DNA of 64,000 nucleotides from Scylla paramamosain (GCF_035594125.1 NC_087180.1:14322615-14386614), one strand, 5' to 3'; numbered from the stretch's first letter, positions 1 to 15,282 are shown. Program-made: numbers and translations. The notes: generated by a model from the sequence alone, not told the origin.

Positions 1-82
1 TCTTTTTGTGTTTAGGGGGAATGTGAGAGCAGGAGGGCTGGTTGTGTTCATGAGGACGTGTTGGAAGGGGAAAGAGGTAGAG

Positions 83-88
<6 letters not shown>

Positions 89-168
<80 letters not shown>
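89..168. repeat. (GA)n microsatellite
   Basis: Uninterrupted GA repeat of about 40 units. Confidence 0.98.
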
Positions 169-171
<3 letters not shown>

Positions 172-207
172 TGATAGCTAAACTACCATACAAAGCGCAC
201 ACGGGTG

Positions 208-481
208 TAGGACGATTTGGCCTCGGATGATTTGCCCACGGACAATTTGGCCACGGGATGTCACCGTAGGACGTTTTGGCCACGGGAACTTCCCAAGGTG
301 GACGTTTTGGCCATGAAACATATTTACTGTAATATATATTATATTTTGTATTATTTACATATTTTCACAATTATTATTAATATTCGTATTTATTATATTT
401 ATATATTTATGTCCTACCCACCGTGGCCAAAACGTCCTAGGGTGACATCCCGTGGCCAAATCGTCCGTGGCCAAATTGTCC

Positions 482-485
<4 letters not shown>
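208..485. repeat. foldback element built from TTTGGCCAC 15-mers
   Basis: The left arm (about 208-314) has tandem 15-mers such as GGACGATTTGGCCTC, GGACAATTTGGCCAC and GGACGTTTTGGCCAC, with GGGATGTCACCGTA between them. The right arm (411-482) carries the same units inverted and in the same relative order, including the GGGATGTCACC spacer. The AT-rich centre is about 95 bp. A (CA)n run abuts the right arm. No coding capacity. Confidence 0.8.
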
Positions 486-523
<38 letters not shown>

Positions 524-595
524 TAGATAGATAGATGAACAGACAGGCGTTTGATTGACCAAAGCATTCTGTACAACTAGAATAATTATAATTAC

Positions 596-684
<89 letters not shown>
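484..684. repeat. two (CA)n microsatellites
   Basis: CA repeats at 484-522 and 598-684 flank a 75-bp unique spacer. The first adjoins the foldback element. Confidence 0.97.
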
Positions 685-685
<1 letters not shown>

Positions 686-2019
686 TTCCAGAACAGAAGA
701 AAAAAAACTGACAAACTGACGGACTGGCATGAGCGGCGTGTGTCCGTCTTTTTAACGATAATTCACTTCAGCGACACTAATTTGGTTACGTCACGAGGAT
801 CACTTTACGGGGCAGTCCTCTCGTGCTGTAGCGCTCCCAGGTGGACAGTCGCCAGGTGGTTGCATGCGACAGGTAATCACGATGACCGGCCGTAAGTCAA
901 CTAGTAGGATAGTGACTGCCCGCCCGCCCTCACCTCTGACACGCAGGGAGGGAGGGTGGTGGTAATGGGTGCAGAGGAGGGTGAGGAGTGCAGGAGAGGG
1001 AGGGGAGTAGTTTCAGGTCGGCAGGGGAGGGAAGCGCAGGTGTGGATACGAGGTGAGCTCACGGCCACTCTTGCTAATGATACTTATACTCACGGCACAG
1101 ACAGGTAATTGATGCACGTCCACCTGCGGTAATCACACCTAATTATAAAGGTAACACAGGTAATGCGAGTCACTGGGAAAGTTGCGCCTCACCTTCCTCC
1201 CTCACCTTTCCTGACGCTTACTTGTAGTCTCCCCTCTCCCTCCTCCGCTCCCTCCAGCCACTGACTCCAACTTTAGTCTTTGGTAGTCTTGAACGCTTTT
1301 TTCTCTCATCATGACTATTTTCAAGGATCACAAGGATGATTAGTCAGGTTCTCACGGTGTCTTTTTTTTCCATTAGTCGTGTAGAATATTTATTAAACTA
1401 TCTCGTGAATCGTAAAAAAAAAAAAAAATGCTTTAATTAACTCTTTCACTGCTACTTGACACCTCCTTCCTTGAATCATAAAAAAATTTCAGATATTTCT
1501 TTGTGTCCTTCAGTCAACTCTAAACATTATACTGGCTAGGCTCTGGAAAAAATCTATTCTTTCAAACCACTTTCCTTTCTCGTAGGTGTTTTAAAGATCT
1601 TGTACAGTACTTTTATTGTCGTGAACTGTTGCATATCACAGTGAAAGAGTTAAAATCCCTTTAACTTCCACCAAAGTCTATTAAAAGTAGTCGAGATAAG
1701 ACGCGGCAGCCTCTGAGTAGGTACCTTTGAGTTGCAGTGGAGGGAACTCGCTCCCTTAGTGATTCAAAGGCCCGCTCATTAGCCACAACAGGTGTTTCAG
1801 GCCCACAGGGTGTTAAGGGAGCGGTGTTATCAAGGCCTGCTTCTTGGGCCACACGCCTCCCTCACAGCAACGCACCACGAAGGTCTTACCTCAGCACACC
1901 CTTAAAATCTTACTGTGACCTTCTCTGCTGCAAAGTTTATATTTCATTAACGTTGAGGTGGACACGGGGAGATTTATTTCCCCTGTCAACCTTACCTGCC
2001 AGGCTAATTTTTTAACTTC
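685..2019. other. no gene seen
   Basis: Mixed unique sequence with several CAGGTAAT and CACCT words, short poly-A runs and no coding frame longer than about 90 codons with any familiar content. The CCCTCCC-rich part at 900-1260 is mildly GC-rich. Confidence 0.5.
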
Positions 2020-2510
2020 TCTTTTTCTTCAGCGCGCCCTGCAAATTGCCGGTGAAGTATCAGAATCTTTAGCAAAATATAATCTAAACTAGTAAATTTC
2101 AGAGCAAAAATATAGCAATTTATCGAACTGACTAGACTGTCGTGCTTTTTTTCTCTTTTTTTCTCTCCTTTTCCTTGAGTGCACCCTGAAAATTGCGCGA
2201 AGAATAACCTTCAACCAAAAAAAATCACCCAAGCTAGTAAATTTCAGAGCAGAATTATAGCAACACGTCAACTTCACTATTACACTACAAGGCCAATTCT
2301 TACCCTTCTTTTTTTTTTCAGCGTACCCTACAATTCCATGAAGGAGAATAAGCACCTCCAGGAAAGAATGAACCAAACCAGTAAATTTCATTAAAAAAAA
2401 AAAAAATGCATTTTATAGAATTGATAGGACACATCATGCTTTTTTTTTTATTGGAGAAGAATAAGATCCTTCGCCAAAAAAATAAACCAAACTAGTAGAT
2501 TTCGTGAAAA
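2020..2510. repeat. old tandem repeat, ~145 bp unit, about 4 copies
   Basis: CTAGTAAATTTCAGAGCA and its variants recur at 2089, 2234, 2379 and 2492. Each is preceded by a CAGCGCGCCCTGCAAATTGC-like block (2030, 2177, 2320). Spacing is 145, 145 and 113. The copies are diverged by indels in T-rich parts. Confidence 0.75.
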
Positions 2511-2733
2511 TAAAAATAAATAAATAAATAAGAAATAGGTCATTTTACAGAATCGATAGGACGCAGGTACGCAAATTCTTCGGCTCACGGGTGGCCAGCA
2601 AATATATATTGGAAAAAAAATTTAGCCAGCGACGAGGCAGCAAACGGAATGACTCCTCTGGGTGCTGATATTTGTGTTTGCAGCGTTCTTTTGCTACACG
2701 AGGGCGGGAGTGAGGATGGGCGTGGCCTCGTCA

Positions 2734-2735
<2 letters not shown>

Positions 2736-2817
<82 letters not shown>

Positions 2818-2916
2818 CGAGCATGGAATATCGTTGATGGTAGAAACTTGTCTTGGATATCGACGAAAACAAGATACGAGTAAAAGGTGTTAAACTCCAT
2901 TGGTGCGCTGTCAGGT

Positions 2917-2992
<76 letters not shown>
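2736..2992. repeat. paired (GA)n microsatellites
   Basis: GA repeats at 2736-2813 and 2920-2992 are separated by about 105 bp of unique sequence. Confidence 0.97.
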
Positions 2993-2995
<3 letters not shown>

Positions 2996-3224
2996 GCATC
3001 CAAGTGGGCCACACAATGCTCACTCTTAATCAATACCGAGTCCTCATTACTGTCTAATGAGTCTGAGCTTCAAAAATAATGGCGCACGTAAATGATAGTG
3101 TCTGATAGCTGGACAAGGCCTCTGCTCTGCGCTGTACTGCTTGACCGTTCTCGTTCCCTCTCGGCATTCTCGTCACGGGCTGTAAAGTAATCGAAGAAAG
3201 GCAAGTATGATGAAGGTTTGGTAA

Positions 3225-3350
3225 TTACCAATTTTTGACCACTGCTTTGACCCTTTTAGGGACTGGCATTTCAGTGGGCATTTTTTTTTATTAGATTTTT
3301 GTTGCCCTTGGCCAGTATCCTTCCTACATAAAAAAAAAAAAAAAAAAAAC
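3225..3350 (+). mobile_element. LINE 3' tail remnant, same family as at 34825
   Basis: CAATTTTTGACCACTGCTTT, then GGGACTGGCATTTCAGTG and TTGTTGCCCTTGGCCAGT, ending in about 20 A residues. These are the same blocks, in the same order, as the 3' UTR of the antisense LINE at 34.8-36.9 kb. It is a very short 5'-truncated insertion. Confidence 0.75.
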
Positions 3351-3909
3351 CTTGAGAATTATTGCTACGAGGTGAGTTCGTTTGTGTTCTCCATTACTCT
3401 TTTTTTGCTTCGTAACTTTTTATCACAATTCCTTAACTGTAATTTTCATTATTTTTTAGCATGCATTATAATCAGAGTGATTTTCATTCTATTCATCTCT
3501 TTTATAATGTGTGTTCGACTTTTCTTTTCTCTTCTGTCATTAACTTTTCTTCATTTTTCTCTTCGTCACTTTCTGTTCTGTTATTTCTAAGGTAACATGA
3601 TTTAATTTTCCTCATTTACTCTAAGCAGCGTAATTATATTTACCTGTAATCACGGGTTATTCATCCACCTTCTCTTTCTCCTTGCTATGAGACCCAGGCT
3701 TCTCCTTTGTGTATGTAACATTTAATTGCCTCGTGTACGTGTGCGTGCGGTGCCGGCAGAAAAAAGGTGAGTTATACAACCAGCAACCTCCTGATGGTGC
3801 ACACACACGAACGCTTCAGAGTCGAGGCTGCGGGAGTGCTTGGTGACCTTACTCTGATGTAGCACTCACGGCCAATAGTCGCGCAGCATGCTACACTCAC
3901 TTCCATCGT

Positions 3910-4135
3910 GTTTAGCGTCTTCCCTCAATCTGGCATCCTAAGATTATTTCAGTTATCAAGTTTTGTGAGGAGATTGTCAAGTCACACATCTCCATTACAT
4001 AATAACATAAGAAAATTGAGTAAGAAGCCAATAGGCCTACACGTGGCAGTCTCTGTTTAGTGTCTTCCCTCAAATCTTACGTCCTCTAATCTGCTAAGAA
4101 ACTGTTAATTATCAGTTTTTTAAGGAGACTGTCAG
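3910..4135. repeat. duplicated ~145 bp unit interrupted by a CR1-like tail
   Basis: GTTTAGCGTCTTCCCTCAAT at 3910 and GTTTAGTGTCTTCCCTCAAA at 4055 start two units that both continue to a TTATCAGTTTT and GAGGAGATTGTCA-like block. The LINE tail fills the space between them. Confidence 0.6.
3998..4062 (-). mobile_element. CR1-like LINE tail fragment
   Basis: AATAACATAAGAAAAT, then AAGAAGCCAATAGGCCTACA and CGTGGCAGTCTCTG, match the tail of the copy at 12.8 kb. It sits between two copies of an unrelated ~145 bp tandem unit. Confidence 0.65.
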
Positions 4136-4289
4136 TAGATTAAAGAACTTTTGATTAAGGTGAAATGTAGAACACAATGGGAATGAGTGCTGAATGTTAC
4201 CCGACCTTGCCACTTTTACCTGTCCTGCCTGACCGTCTGTGTCACTTTTTGTAGGACGAGAACGCGCGTGCCTACAAAAGTGGAGGCGT

Positions 4290-4910
4290 GAGAGTTATAA
4301 TAGATATTTAGGAAAGGTGACTTTTTGAACGCTGGTCTTAAAGATAATGTAATGTTGACGACTGACTGTTTTAGACGTGCATGTTTAAATAGCACCGATA
4401 TCACAACGTTTTTGCAGCGGTACTTTGGAATTTGAACATTAAGGAATGCTGCTTTCAAGTACGTTGATGTTCCGGAAATGAGAATGTTTTATGAAGATTA
4501 TTTTTGAATGTCAAGACAGAACGATTATTAGAACGCTGATGTTGAGAAAATTGTACCGTTTATAAACAAAAGATAAGATTCGAACGTTTGTGAATGATAC
4601 TGTTTGATATTGTGAATGAACATTTTATTTAAAAATTGCGAGTGCCGAAGGAATGGGACGTTTCGTAACGTAAATGTTGAGAGAATGTGAATGGTAAATA
4701 ATTCGAATATGTTGGAATTCAGATGCTTGGGAAAGCGATTTTTTAGTAATGTTTATGAGCGTAATTATTTCATATATAAATGACCAGCAGTGAGGGTTTT
4801 AAAGAATGCGAGAATTTACGACCGCAATTGCTTAAAAACGCGAATGTTTAGGAATGCTAAATGTTTAGGATGTTTACGAACAGAATTCTTTACGAGCGCG
4901 AACACTCGCC
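4290..4910. repeat. cryptically repetitive AT-rich stretch with GAATGTT words
   Basis: The words GAATGTT, GAACG, AATGTTTA and ACGAA recur many times at irregular intervals of about 10-40 bases over 600 bp, clearest at 4815-4900. This looks like a decayed short-unit minisatellite. No coding frame of note. Confidence 0.4.
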
Positions 4911-5070
4911 GTTTGCTGATTGCATATGGAAACGCTCCGCGCCCCTGCGAGTAATTTTTGTAAATGCATAAGTTGAATATTTACGAAATAGAAATAAATG
5001 TAATACAGCAATAGGATGTAAACGTTTTTTATCCGAAGTTCAGTCGTTTTAGAAACAAGGATACGAGTGC

Positions 5071-5071
<1 letters not shown>

Positions 5072-5155
<84 letters not shown>
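5072..5155. repeat. (GA)n microsatellite
   Basis: Uninterrupted GA repeat of about 42 units. Confidence 0.98.
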
Positions 5156-5159
<4 letters not shown>

Positions 5160-5673
5160 CGTACGTACATAAGTCACCGGATCAAGCAGACAGTCACCAA
5201 TAAGAGCATAAATCTTTTACGCACCAGAAATGTAGATGAGGCAGAAAGACACACATACGTAACAATTCTGCGTATTCACAACATTCACAACATTCCGAAG
5301 CTTTGGTTTGGGTGCGAGCTTCATAATCGCGTGAAATGTTCAATCAGCAACAACCGCGGAGGAGGCGGCGGAGGCGGAGGCGAGGCAGTGTGATAGACGC
5401 GACAAGAGGCAGGGTGGCGGCAACAGAGGATTAGGCGAGGGCGGCAGGCAGGTAGTCAAGTCAGGTAGTCAGCCCAGCGTGAGTCAGGCATATCAGTCAG
5501 GTCAGGAGCATGGCGGGTCAGGTCACCTCGCCCCCGCCCCCCTTTCACCCTGCCAGACAAACATGACTCTCAGCTTTAATTTCAAGAGGCGAAAATCAAT
5601 TGAGGTGCCCCGCCGCTTGTCTGGCTCGTCATGTATTTATCAGTGGAGACTAAAGGGAAGGGTTCGGCGAGGG

Positions 5674-5812
5674 TGAAGTGAAGCTTCGAACCATTGACTC
5701 GTGCTTCATGACTCCCACTAACTCCTGGACCAAGCTTTCGGAACAGTAACTCAGACTGTTAGGACCATTATGTTGAAGTAAAGCTTCGTACCATTGACTC
5801 GTGCTTCATGAC
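5674..5812. repeat. tandem duplication, 99 bp period
   Basis: GAAGTGAAGCTTCGAACCAT followed by TGACTCGTGCTTCATGACTC at 5674 recurs at 5773 with two changes. A weaker third copy may start at about 5883 (GCGTAAATTCAAGCCTCGAA). Confidence 0.7.
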
Positions 5813-7004
5813 TCAGTGACTCCAAATATTAGGTTCAGAATAATGTTTCAGTTTGTTCAAAGTAAGCAAAGGTTTCGGCGGAGCGTAAATTCAAGCCTCG
5901 AAACATCAGGTAAAGTTTCAACACTCCAAAACCAAAGCTTCATTTTTTTTTTTTTTTTTTTTTTGCGTTGTATAAAACAACACGACTTAGTTAACCGAGA
6001 CAGCTTAATTTCCTCATCCTTGCTTCGTGTTGATTGCATGTTCACACTCATCCTTCATCTTCATTTACTTGTTTAGCTTAATGTTGGACTTTCCTTTCAT
6101 CACCACTTCACTGATTCACTATTCTATCTAATTAAACAGTTTTCCTCTTGTTTTGTCGTTTCGGTCACATCACTTCATAATTATTTTCTCTTCTTCCTTA
6201 AACTAATTAGTACTTCATTTATAAGTCATCTCAGTCACTTCACTTCACTAATTTACTTATTTATTTATTTTTTTTTTAGACAACCCTCCACTTAGTTCTT
6301 AAATTGCTTCAGGCCGTTCATTTTACTGACTCACTTCTTTTAATATTTTGAGACAGTTCTTCCCACTGATCTATCTTTCCATCCCATTCAAACAACTTCT
6401 TATTGAGTTGCAGGTACCCGTTGATTCATCCAAGACAAATTCAGTTAGTTGGAACCCCTAATATTTCACGAGTTCACCTTTTCCCCCTAGACAACCTTTC
6501 CTTAATTCCTCACTTACTTTTAGCCATTTCACTAATATACCTCTCCATCTCATTCACTTTCCTATTTACACTCACTGTTTCACCCAAGACGCATTAATTC
6601 TTACCCCATACCTAATATTTCACCTCTAATTGCGCACTGTATTATATTCTTCACTAAACCTTCCCCTTGACACTACTTAAGATAAACACAACGCCCTATC
6701 CTCGCCCTCTTCTCGGCCAGTACCTGCAATAGTGTCTTTATATCCGACACTACTGCGCGCATCACTGCCTTGTTTGCTCCGTCGACAGTCTATTTGCGTC
6801 AGTGCGGCAGGCAGGGCAGTGAGTGGGAGTGCTGGAGAGTGAGTGGGTGGAGTGGCATGGAGGCAGGTGAGGGCTACAGGTGGAGACGGTAAGGGTGAGT
6901 TTGGAAGTAAATAGAATCAACAGTAAGTGAATGGTTCAGGTATAGGTGGGGAAAAAAGTTGGCATAGAGATATAGAGGGAAATTAAATTGATGGAAATTG
7001 CTTC

Positions 7005-7009
<5 letters not shown>
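5813..7009. other. no gene seen
   Basis: AT- and pyrimidine-rich sequence with a 20-base poly-T at 5942, recurring TTCACT and CACTTCA words and nothing coding. Confidence 0.5.
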
Positions 7010-7582
<573 letters not shown>

Positions 7583-7882
7583 GTCAGGTGAGGCACACAC
7601 ACCTGCAACTACCTCAGCTTTAGCGAGGCCTTTCTCATTACCCAGGTGAGTGTGTGAGGCGGGCAGGGAGGGAGGGAAGCTGGGAGCGTGGGAGAGGCAG
7701 GCAGGCAAGCAGGCGGGCAAGCATGGAGAGGGGAGTGAGAGGGAGTGAAAGGGAGTGAGAGGAGGAGAGAACAGTGATACATTATATACCACCCAAGGGA
7801 CCTTTTAGCATAATTTTACTTCACAAGAATCGAGAATGTTAGCGAATAAAATGTTGCATAAAGAGTGTTGTTATTAGTTGTT

Positions 7883-8452
7883 CGTGTGTGTGTGTGTGTG
7901 TGTGTGTTAGCCAGCTGTGTGTTCGTCGTTTGCTAATTGGCTAAAAGAGAACGTGCTCTTAATTACTTGTTGGTTAGCAAATGTATGAGGAGTGTTCATT
8001 ATTCATTTCTATTAGTTTTCCCATTCTGTTTTTTTTCTAATTGGCCGTTGGAAAGCACTTGTAATTTACTTGTTAAGCGTAAAACTGCTGTCATAAAACC
8101 AAACTCGGTAATCAGGTTGTCAATAGCTGGAAGTTTTAAGATTGGATGAACTTTGGAATGGTGACAGATAGAGGTGTGTATGTTTGCATGTCTTATACGG
8201 AACTGCTACGTGTAGGAATGATGGCTTGTAACTTATCTTCCTACTGAATTGAGCGATTTTTGTTTATGTGTGTAGTTTATATAGTTTTCTTTACGTTCTT
8301 AGGATTAGGGTGGGCTCAGCTATTATTTATTTACTTATTTATTTACTTTTTTTTTTTAAGTTGAGGAAAAATGAGATTATAACTTTTGTATTATTGTTTT
8401 TGTCACTTCTATTACTACTACTACTACTACAACTACTACTACTACTACTACT
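7883..8452. repeat. (GT)n and (CTA)n tracts in AT-rich DNA
   Basis: GT at 7883-7907 and an imperfect CTA tract at 8408-8452. The space between them is AT-rich with no coding signal. Confidence 0.9.
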
Positions 8453-8483
8453 AAGGTAATATTTGTAGGGGAAGGAAGGAGAC

Positions 8484-8548
8484 TCCCACGTGTAGGCCTA
8501 ACGGCTTCTTACAACTTCTCTAATTATGTTCTTACTAAATTTAGCGTG
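8484..8548 (+). mobile_element. CR1-like LINE tail fragment
   Basis: CCACGTGTAGGCCTAACGGC, then TTCTTACAACTTCTCTAATT and ATGTTCTTA, form the same tail in the opposite orientation to the 12.8 kb copy. A more decayed similar stretch lies at 8202-8258, on the far side of a (CTA)n tract. Confidence 0.6.
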
Positions 8549-8729
8549 CTTGTCTGGTGAAGTTGGTAGGGAGAGGAGGGGGTCAGTCAACACACCCACA
8601 CAAACCTGCCTCACGTGCCTCACCTGGCGCCCTCCACACCTGCAAGACTCATCACACCTCACCTTGTATCTCCTCCTTTCATCATCCCAAAGTGATTAAT
8701 TTTGGTGCCACGTCGTCTTCCTTACTTCA

Positions 8730-8987
<258 letters not shown>

Positions 8988-9623
8988 GTCTATTCATCAC
9001 CACGCAGCCTCTGCCGTGCTTCACTTGTTTTGAGTCTAAGCCGCCCACGATCCCCGTGACGATGAGCAGGTGATGCGTGGTTAATGAGCAGGTTAATGAT
9101 TCTAAGTACAGGTAATGGGAGCGCCAGGCAGGGGGTATTACCAATGGTCTAATGAGTACGACTGTTGGCTATTGAGTGCTGGTTTCAAGAGTGAGGATTT
9201 TGTGAATGGCTCATGACTAGTTAGGCGAGGTTCTCTTCATATGTTGTGTGTTATTGTGAAGCTGAAATGGTCATGGATCTAGATCGTCGCTTCCTGCAGT
9301 CTGTTTGTTATTCAGGTTAAATTTCATCATCAAGATCAAGATTAAGTGGCTGTATCGTAATGCGTACTAAAGTGTTCATCTCTGTATTTAGTTATCATTT
9401 CTATCTTATCTTATGTACATTTTAAATAACATCATAAACATAGAGTAACGGAATTTTATACATAGTCACACATTAATTCACACAGTAATTAAAATGTAAC
9501 GTTTAAAATGTAACTAAACGTATTTATTTAATCAAGTTGAAAAGGAATGCATATTAGCAGATACGTAAAGAAAATGCGGTTCAGTTTGTTTTACGTCTTT
9601 ATTAAAGAGTGGTTGGTTACAGT

Positions 9624-9625
<2 letters not shown>

Positions 9626-9690
<65 letters not shown>

Positions 9691-9753
9691 TGCTAATATG
9701 AGTATTCCTTCTCCTCTTCCTTATTTCTCGTTCATTCTTTATATAACAATAAC

Positions 9754-9815
<62 letters not shown>

Positions 9816-9940
9816 GGGTAACATATTTACCGAAACGTGTGGATTTGAAGGCGGTATGAATAAGCCTCATTAAGGAAAGTAAACACATCCCTGCTTGAAA
9901 ATCAGTCAAGGGGAAAAAGAAACTACAGAATCAATATTTC

Positions 9941-10007
<67 letters not shown>
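9626..10007. repeat. three (GA)n microsatellites
   Basis: GA repeats at 9626-9687, 9756-9806 and 9943-10007. The 8985-9625 stretch before them is unique sequence with no gene seen. Confidence 0.97.
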
Positions 10008-10011
<4 letters not shown>

Positions 10012-10069
10012 AAGGTCACAGTTCTACGCTTACATAAGTTGAAATCACTTTGTGTTCCTCTATCCCTTT

Positions 10070-12776
<2,707 letters not shown>

Positions 12777-13140
12777 AGAACATAAGAACATAAGAAAATA
12801 AGGGAAGCTGCGAGAAGCCATCAGGCCTACACGTGGCAGTCCCTGCATGAAACATGCCTACCTATTGCCACCTATCATCCCCATCCATAAATTTGTTTAA
12901 TCATCTTTTAAAGCTCCCTAATGACTCACCACTGAGTACTAAGTGCGTTTCATTCATCTACCACTCTATTTGAGAACCAGCTCCTTTCTATCTCATTTTT
13001 TTTTTTTTTCAAGCTTGAACCTGTTATTTCTAGTTCTATCATGATTACTGATCCTGAGAATTTTGCTTGTAACCTTTATACCACTTAAAATTTTCTATCA
13101 GGGCCCCTCATAACCTACGTCTCGCTAAGGAATGTAAGGA
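12777..13140 (-). mobile_element. CR1-like LINE 3' end, truncated
   Basis: The minus strand ends in TTCTTATGTTCTTATG-type octamers, typical of CR1-class tails. They are preceded by CTGCCACGTGTAGGCCTGAT and GGCTTCTCGCAGCTTCCC. Upstream, a broken frame can be read (FSNRVV, NALSTQW, LNKFMDGDD) resembling the very C-terminus of CR1 reverse transcriptases. Stops and a poly-T stretch show it is old. Confidence 0.7.
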
Positions 13141-13374
13141 GATGCAACACGGGTGTTTTGTCGAGTATGGATGTGTAGAGGGTGGGAGTGAGCGCCGACG
13201 TAGGTTAGGAAGAGAAAACCGGGCTACTCCAAATACCAGGCGCCTTACGTTTAATTATGCATCACCACGAAATGTCAGGCGAGTCTCCCCGTTTCCGGTG
13301 CGATCTGGACGTGTGGCGCACCTGTTGTGGGATAGAGGTTGTTGTTTGCATGTTCAGGTTATCTTTGTGGCAAG

Positions 13375-13377
<3 letters not shown>

Positions 13378-13450
<73 letters not shown>
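13378..13450. repeat. (CT)n microsatellite
   Basis: About 36 CT units. Sequence from 13451 to 14051 holds no recognisable gene; GGTGTAGCA and CTTAATTCCTTCTCCA words are locally duplicated (13677 and 13742). Confidence 0.97.
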
Positions 13451-13451
<1 letters not shown>

Positions 13452-14051
13452 GGGTGTGTGTACTTGCACCTTCATGCATAGGGTGAAGGGGCGGCAGCTA
13501 GGAAGGTGTAGCAGTGTTGCATCGATGTGGGCAGGTGAGGCAACACAGGCGAGGGTGTAGCACGCGTGGCCAAGGAAAGGTGTATGGGGCGTGGCCAGGT
13601 GTTAGACGTTGATTTGACAGGGAGAAATTACCCCCATCTTGCTCCTAACACGCTACACTTCTCAACTCGCACCTACAACCTTAATTCCTTCTCCACACCC
13701 TCTCTACACCTCCCACCCTTCTCTTCACCCCATCTCTACAAACTTAATTCCTTCTCCAGAGCCTCTCTATTCCCACACCCTTCCATTTCATCCCATCACA
13801 CCCTACCAACACCCTGATCTATATTTTGCAACTTCCCTGACACACGGAGACCTCCCTTCAGAAAAGACACTTCAGGACATTTTTCAGGTTTCTTGTTGAA
13901 TGAAAAGACGAGTTCGTTTTTTCCTCTAACTTGAATGAAAGAGAATATTAATTAGACGGACAGGCAAATAAGGTAAGGGAACAAGTAGGCAAGTTAATAT
14001 ATCATAAAACTCAGACAGGTATAGTGATGTTAAATAAGATAGAGATACGTA

Positions 14052-14463
14052 ATAACCTAAGCTTAACGTCCTCTCATTAATTCGAGTAAAAGGTTGTGTC
14101 ACAGGTTCGAATCCCAAAAAAAGGACACAATTTCCTTTATGTAACCTAAAACATCTTTACACCCAAAATGACTTCAAGCCTCACTCCCTCGCTAACTACC
14201 TAAATTTAATTTCTCCTTAATAACTCGAGTAAAAGGTTGCGTCACTAAGCTTCGAATATCCCAAAAAGACGCAAATTCCTTTATATAACCTAAACATCTT
14301 TAAGCCTAAGTGACTTAAGCTTCACTCCGTCTCTCACAACCTAAAACTTATCTTCTTAATAACTCGAGTAAAATAAAGCTTCGAATCTCCCAAAAGACCA
14401 AAATTCCCTTGTGTAACGCAAACATCTTTAACACCCCAAGTGACTCGAAGTTCCACTCTCCCT
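14052..14463. repeat. tandem repeat, ~140 bp unit, 3 copies, with an internal hairpin
   Basis: CTCGAGTAAAAGG-type starts lie at 14081, 14224 and 14363. All units share TTCGAATCCCAAAA, a TTCCTTTATGTAACCTAAA-like block and ACATCTTTA, CAAGTGACT and CACTCC. Units 1 and 2 hold a 7-bp stem around the TTCGAAT core that differs between them at both paired positions. Confidence 0.75.
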
Positions 14464-14718
14464 CTCCCTCTCCCTCTCCCAGCGCAGCCTGACACTCTAA
14501 GCTACCTTCTGTCCTGAATAATACTGAGCCCGCTTGATTCCCTCCCGTGTTATGAACAGAAAAAAAGGAAGACCGAAAAATACCGCTCAGGCTCCCGTCA
14601 TAAAGAACACAATTCCCTCCCACGCGCACAACACGACCAGGTAACAGGTGGCGCACTGCAGGTAACCAGATGGAGCATAAATACGCATGAAAAAAAGAAT
14701 TGTACATGCGAGCTTTTA

Positions 14719-15041
14719 TGTGTGTGTGTGTGTCTGTGTGTGTGTGTGTGTGTGTAGTGAGGTATCTCATTTGATCTATTTTCATGCTTTTCTGTAAACT
14801 TTCCTGCGTGTTCTTATTTCCTCAAACCCGCAAGGTATTCATTTCCGATCTTTTCCCTGTACTATTTATACTGGATGGAGTGGGGGGTGGGGAGAGAGCC
14901 TTCTGCTTTACTGTCCTTTTCTTATAATATTGCTTTCTCACTACCTTTAAGTCCAGATCATTTCGTGGGGACATCGAGGTCTGTTGTGACCTTTGTATAT
15001 ATGTAACTCTGCGTGTGTATGTGTGTGTGTGTGTGTGTGTG
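14719..15041. repeat. (GT)n microsatellites
   Basis: GT tracts at 14719-14755 and 15012-15041. The sequence between is unique. Confidence 0.9.
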
Positions 15042-15282
15042 TCCAAAGTTTCCCCTTCCAGAGTACGATGTGTCGCCAGTTAGTGACTTCCAAGCCACTG
15101 ATGCGTTGGCAGACCGTTCCCTGTCCCGGTTTACGTTCGTCCGTAAGTCGTCGCTTTACCACCGGACTAGCATCGTCACCTCCACTATCCGTCAACCTTG
15201 TCCTTGTACTTATCCTCGGTTAATGAAGCCCCCCATTAATGTTATGTATTACCATCATTTTACTTAATGTTTTCTGGTCGAG

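Noticed and set aside
14100..14115. GGTTCGAATCCC as a tRNA B box
   Set aside because: No A box or cloverleaf can be drawn around it, and it is part of a tandem repeat whose other units alter it.
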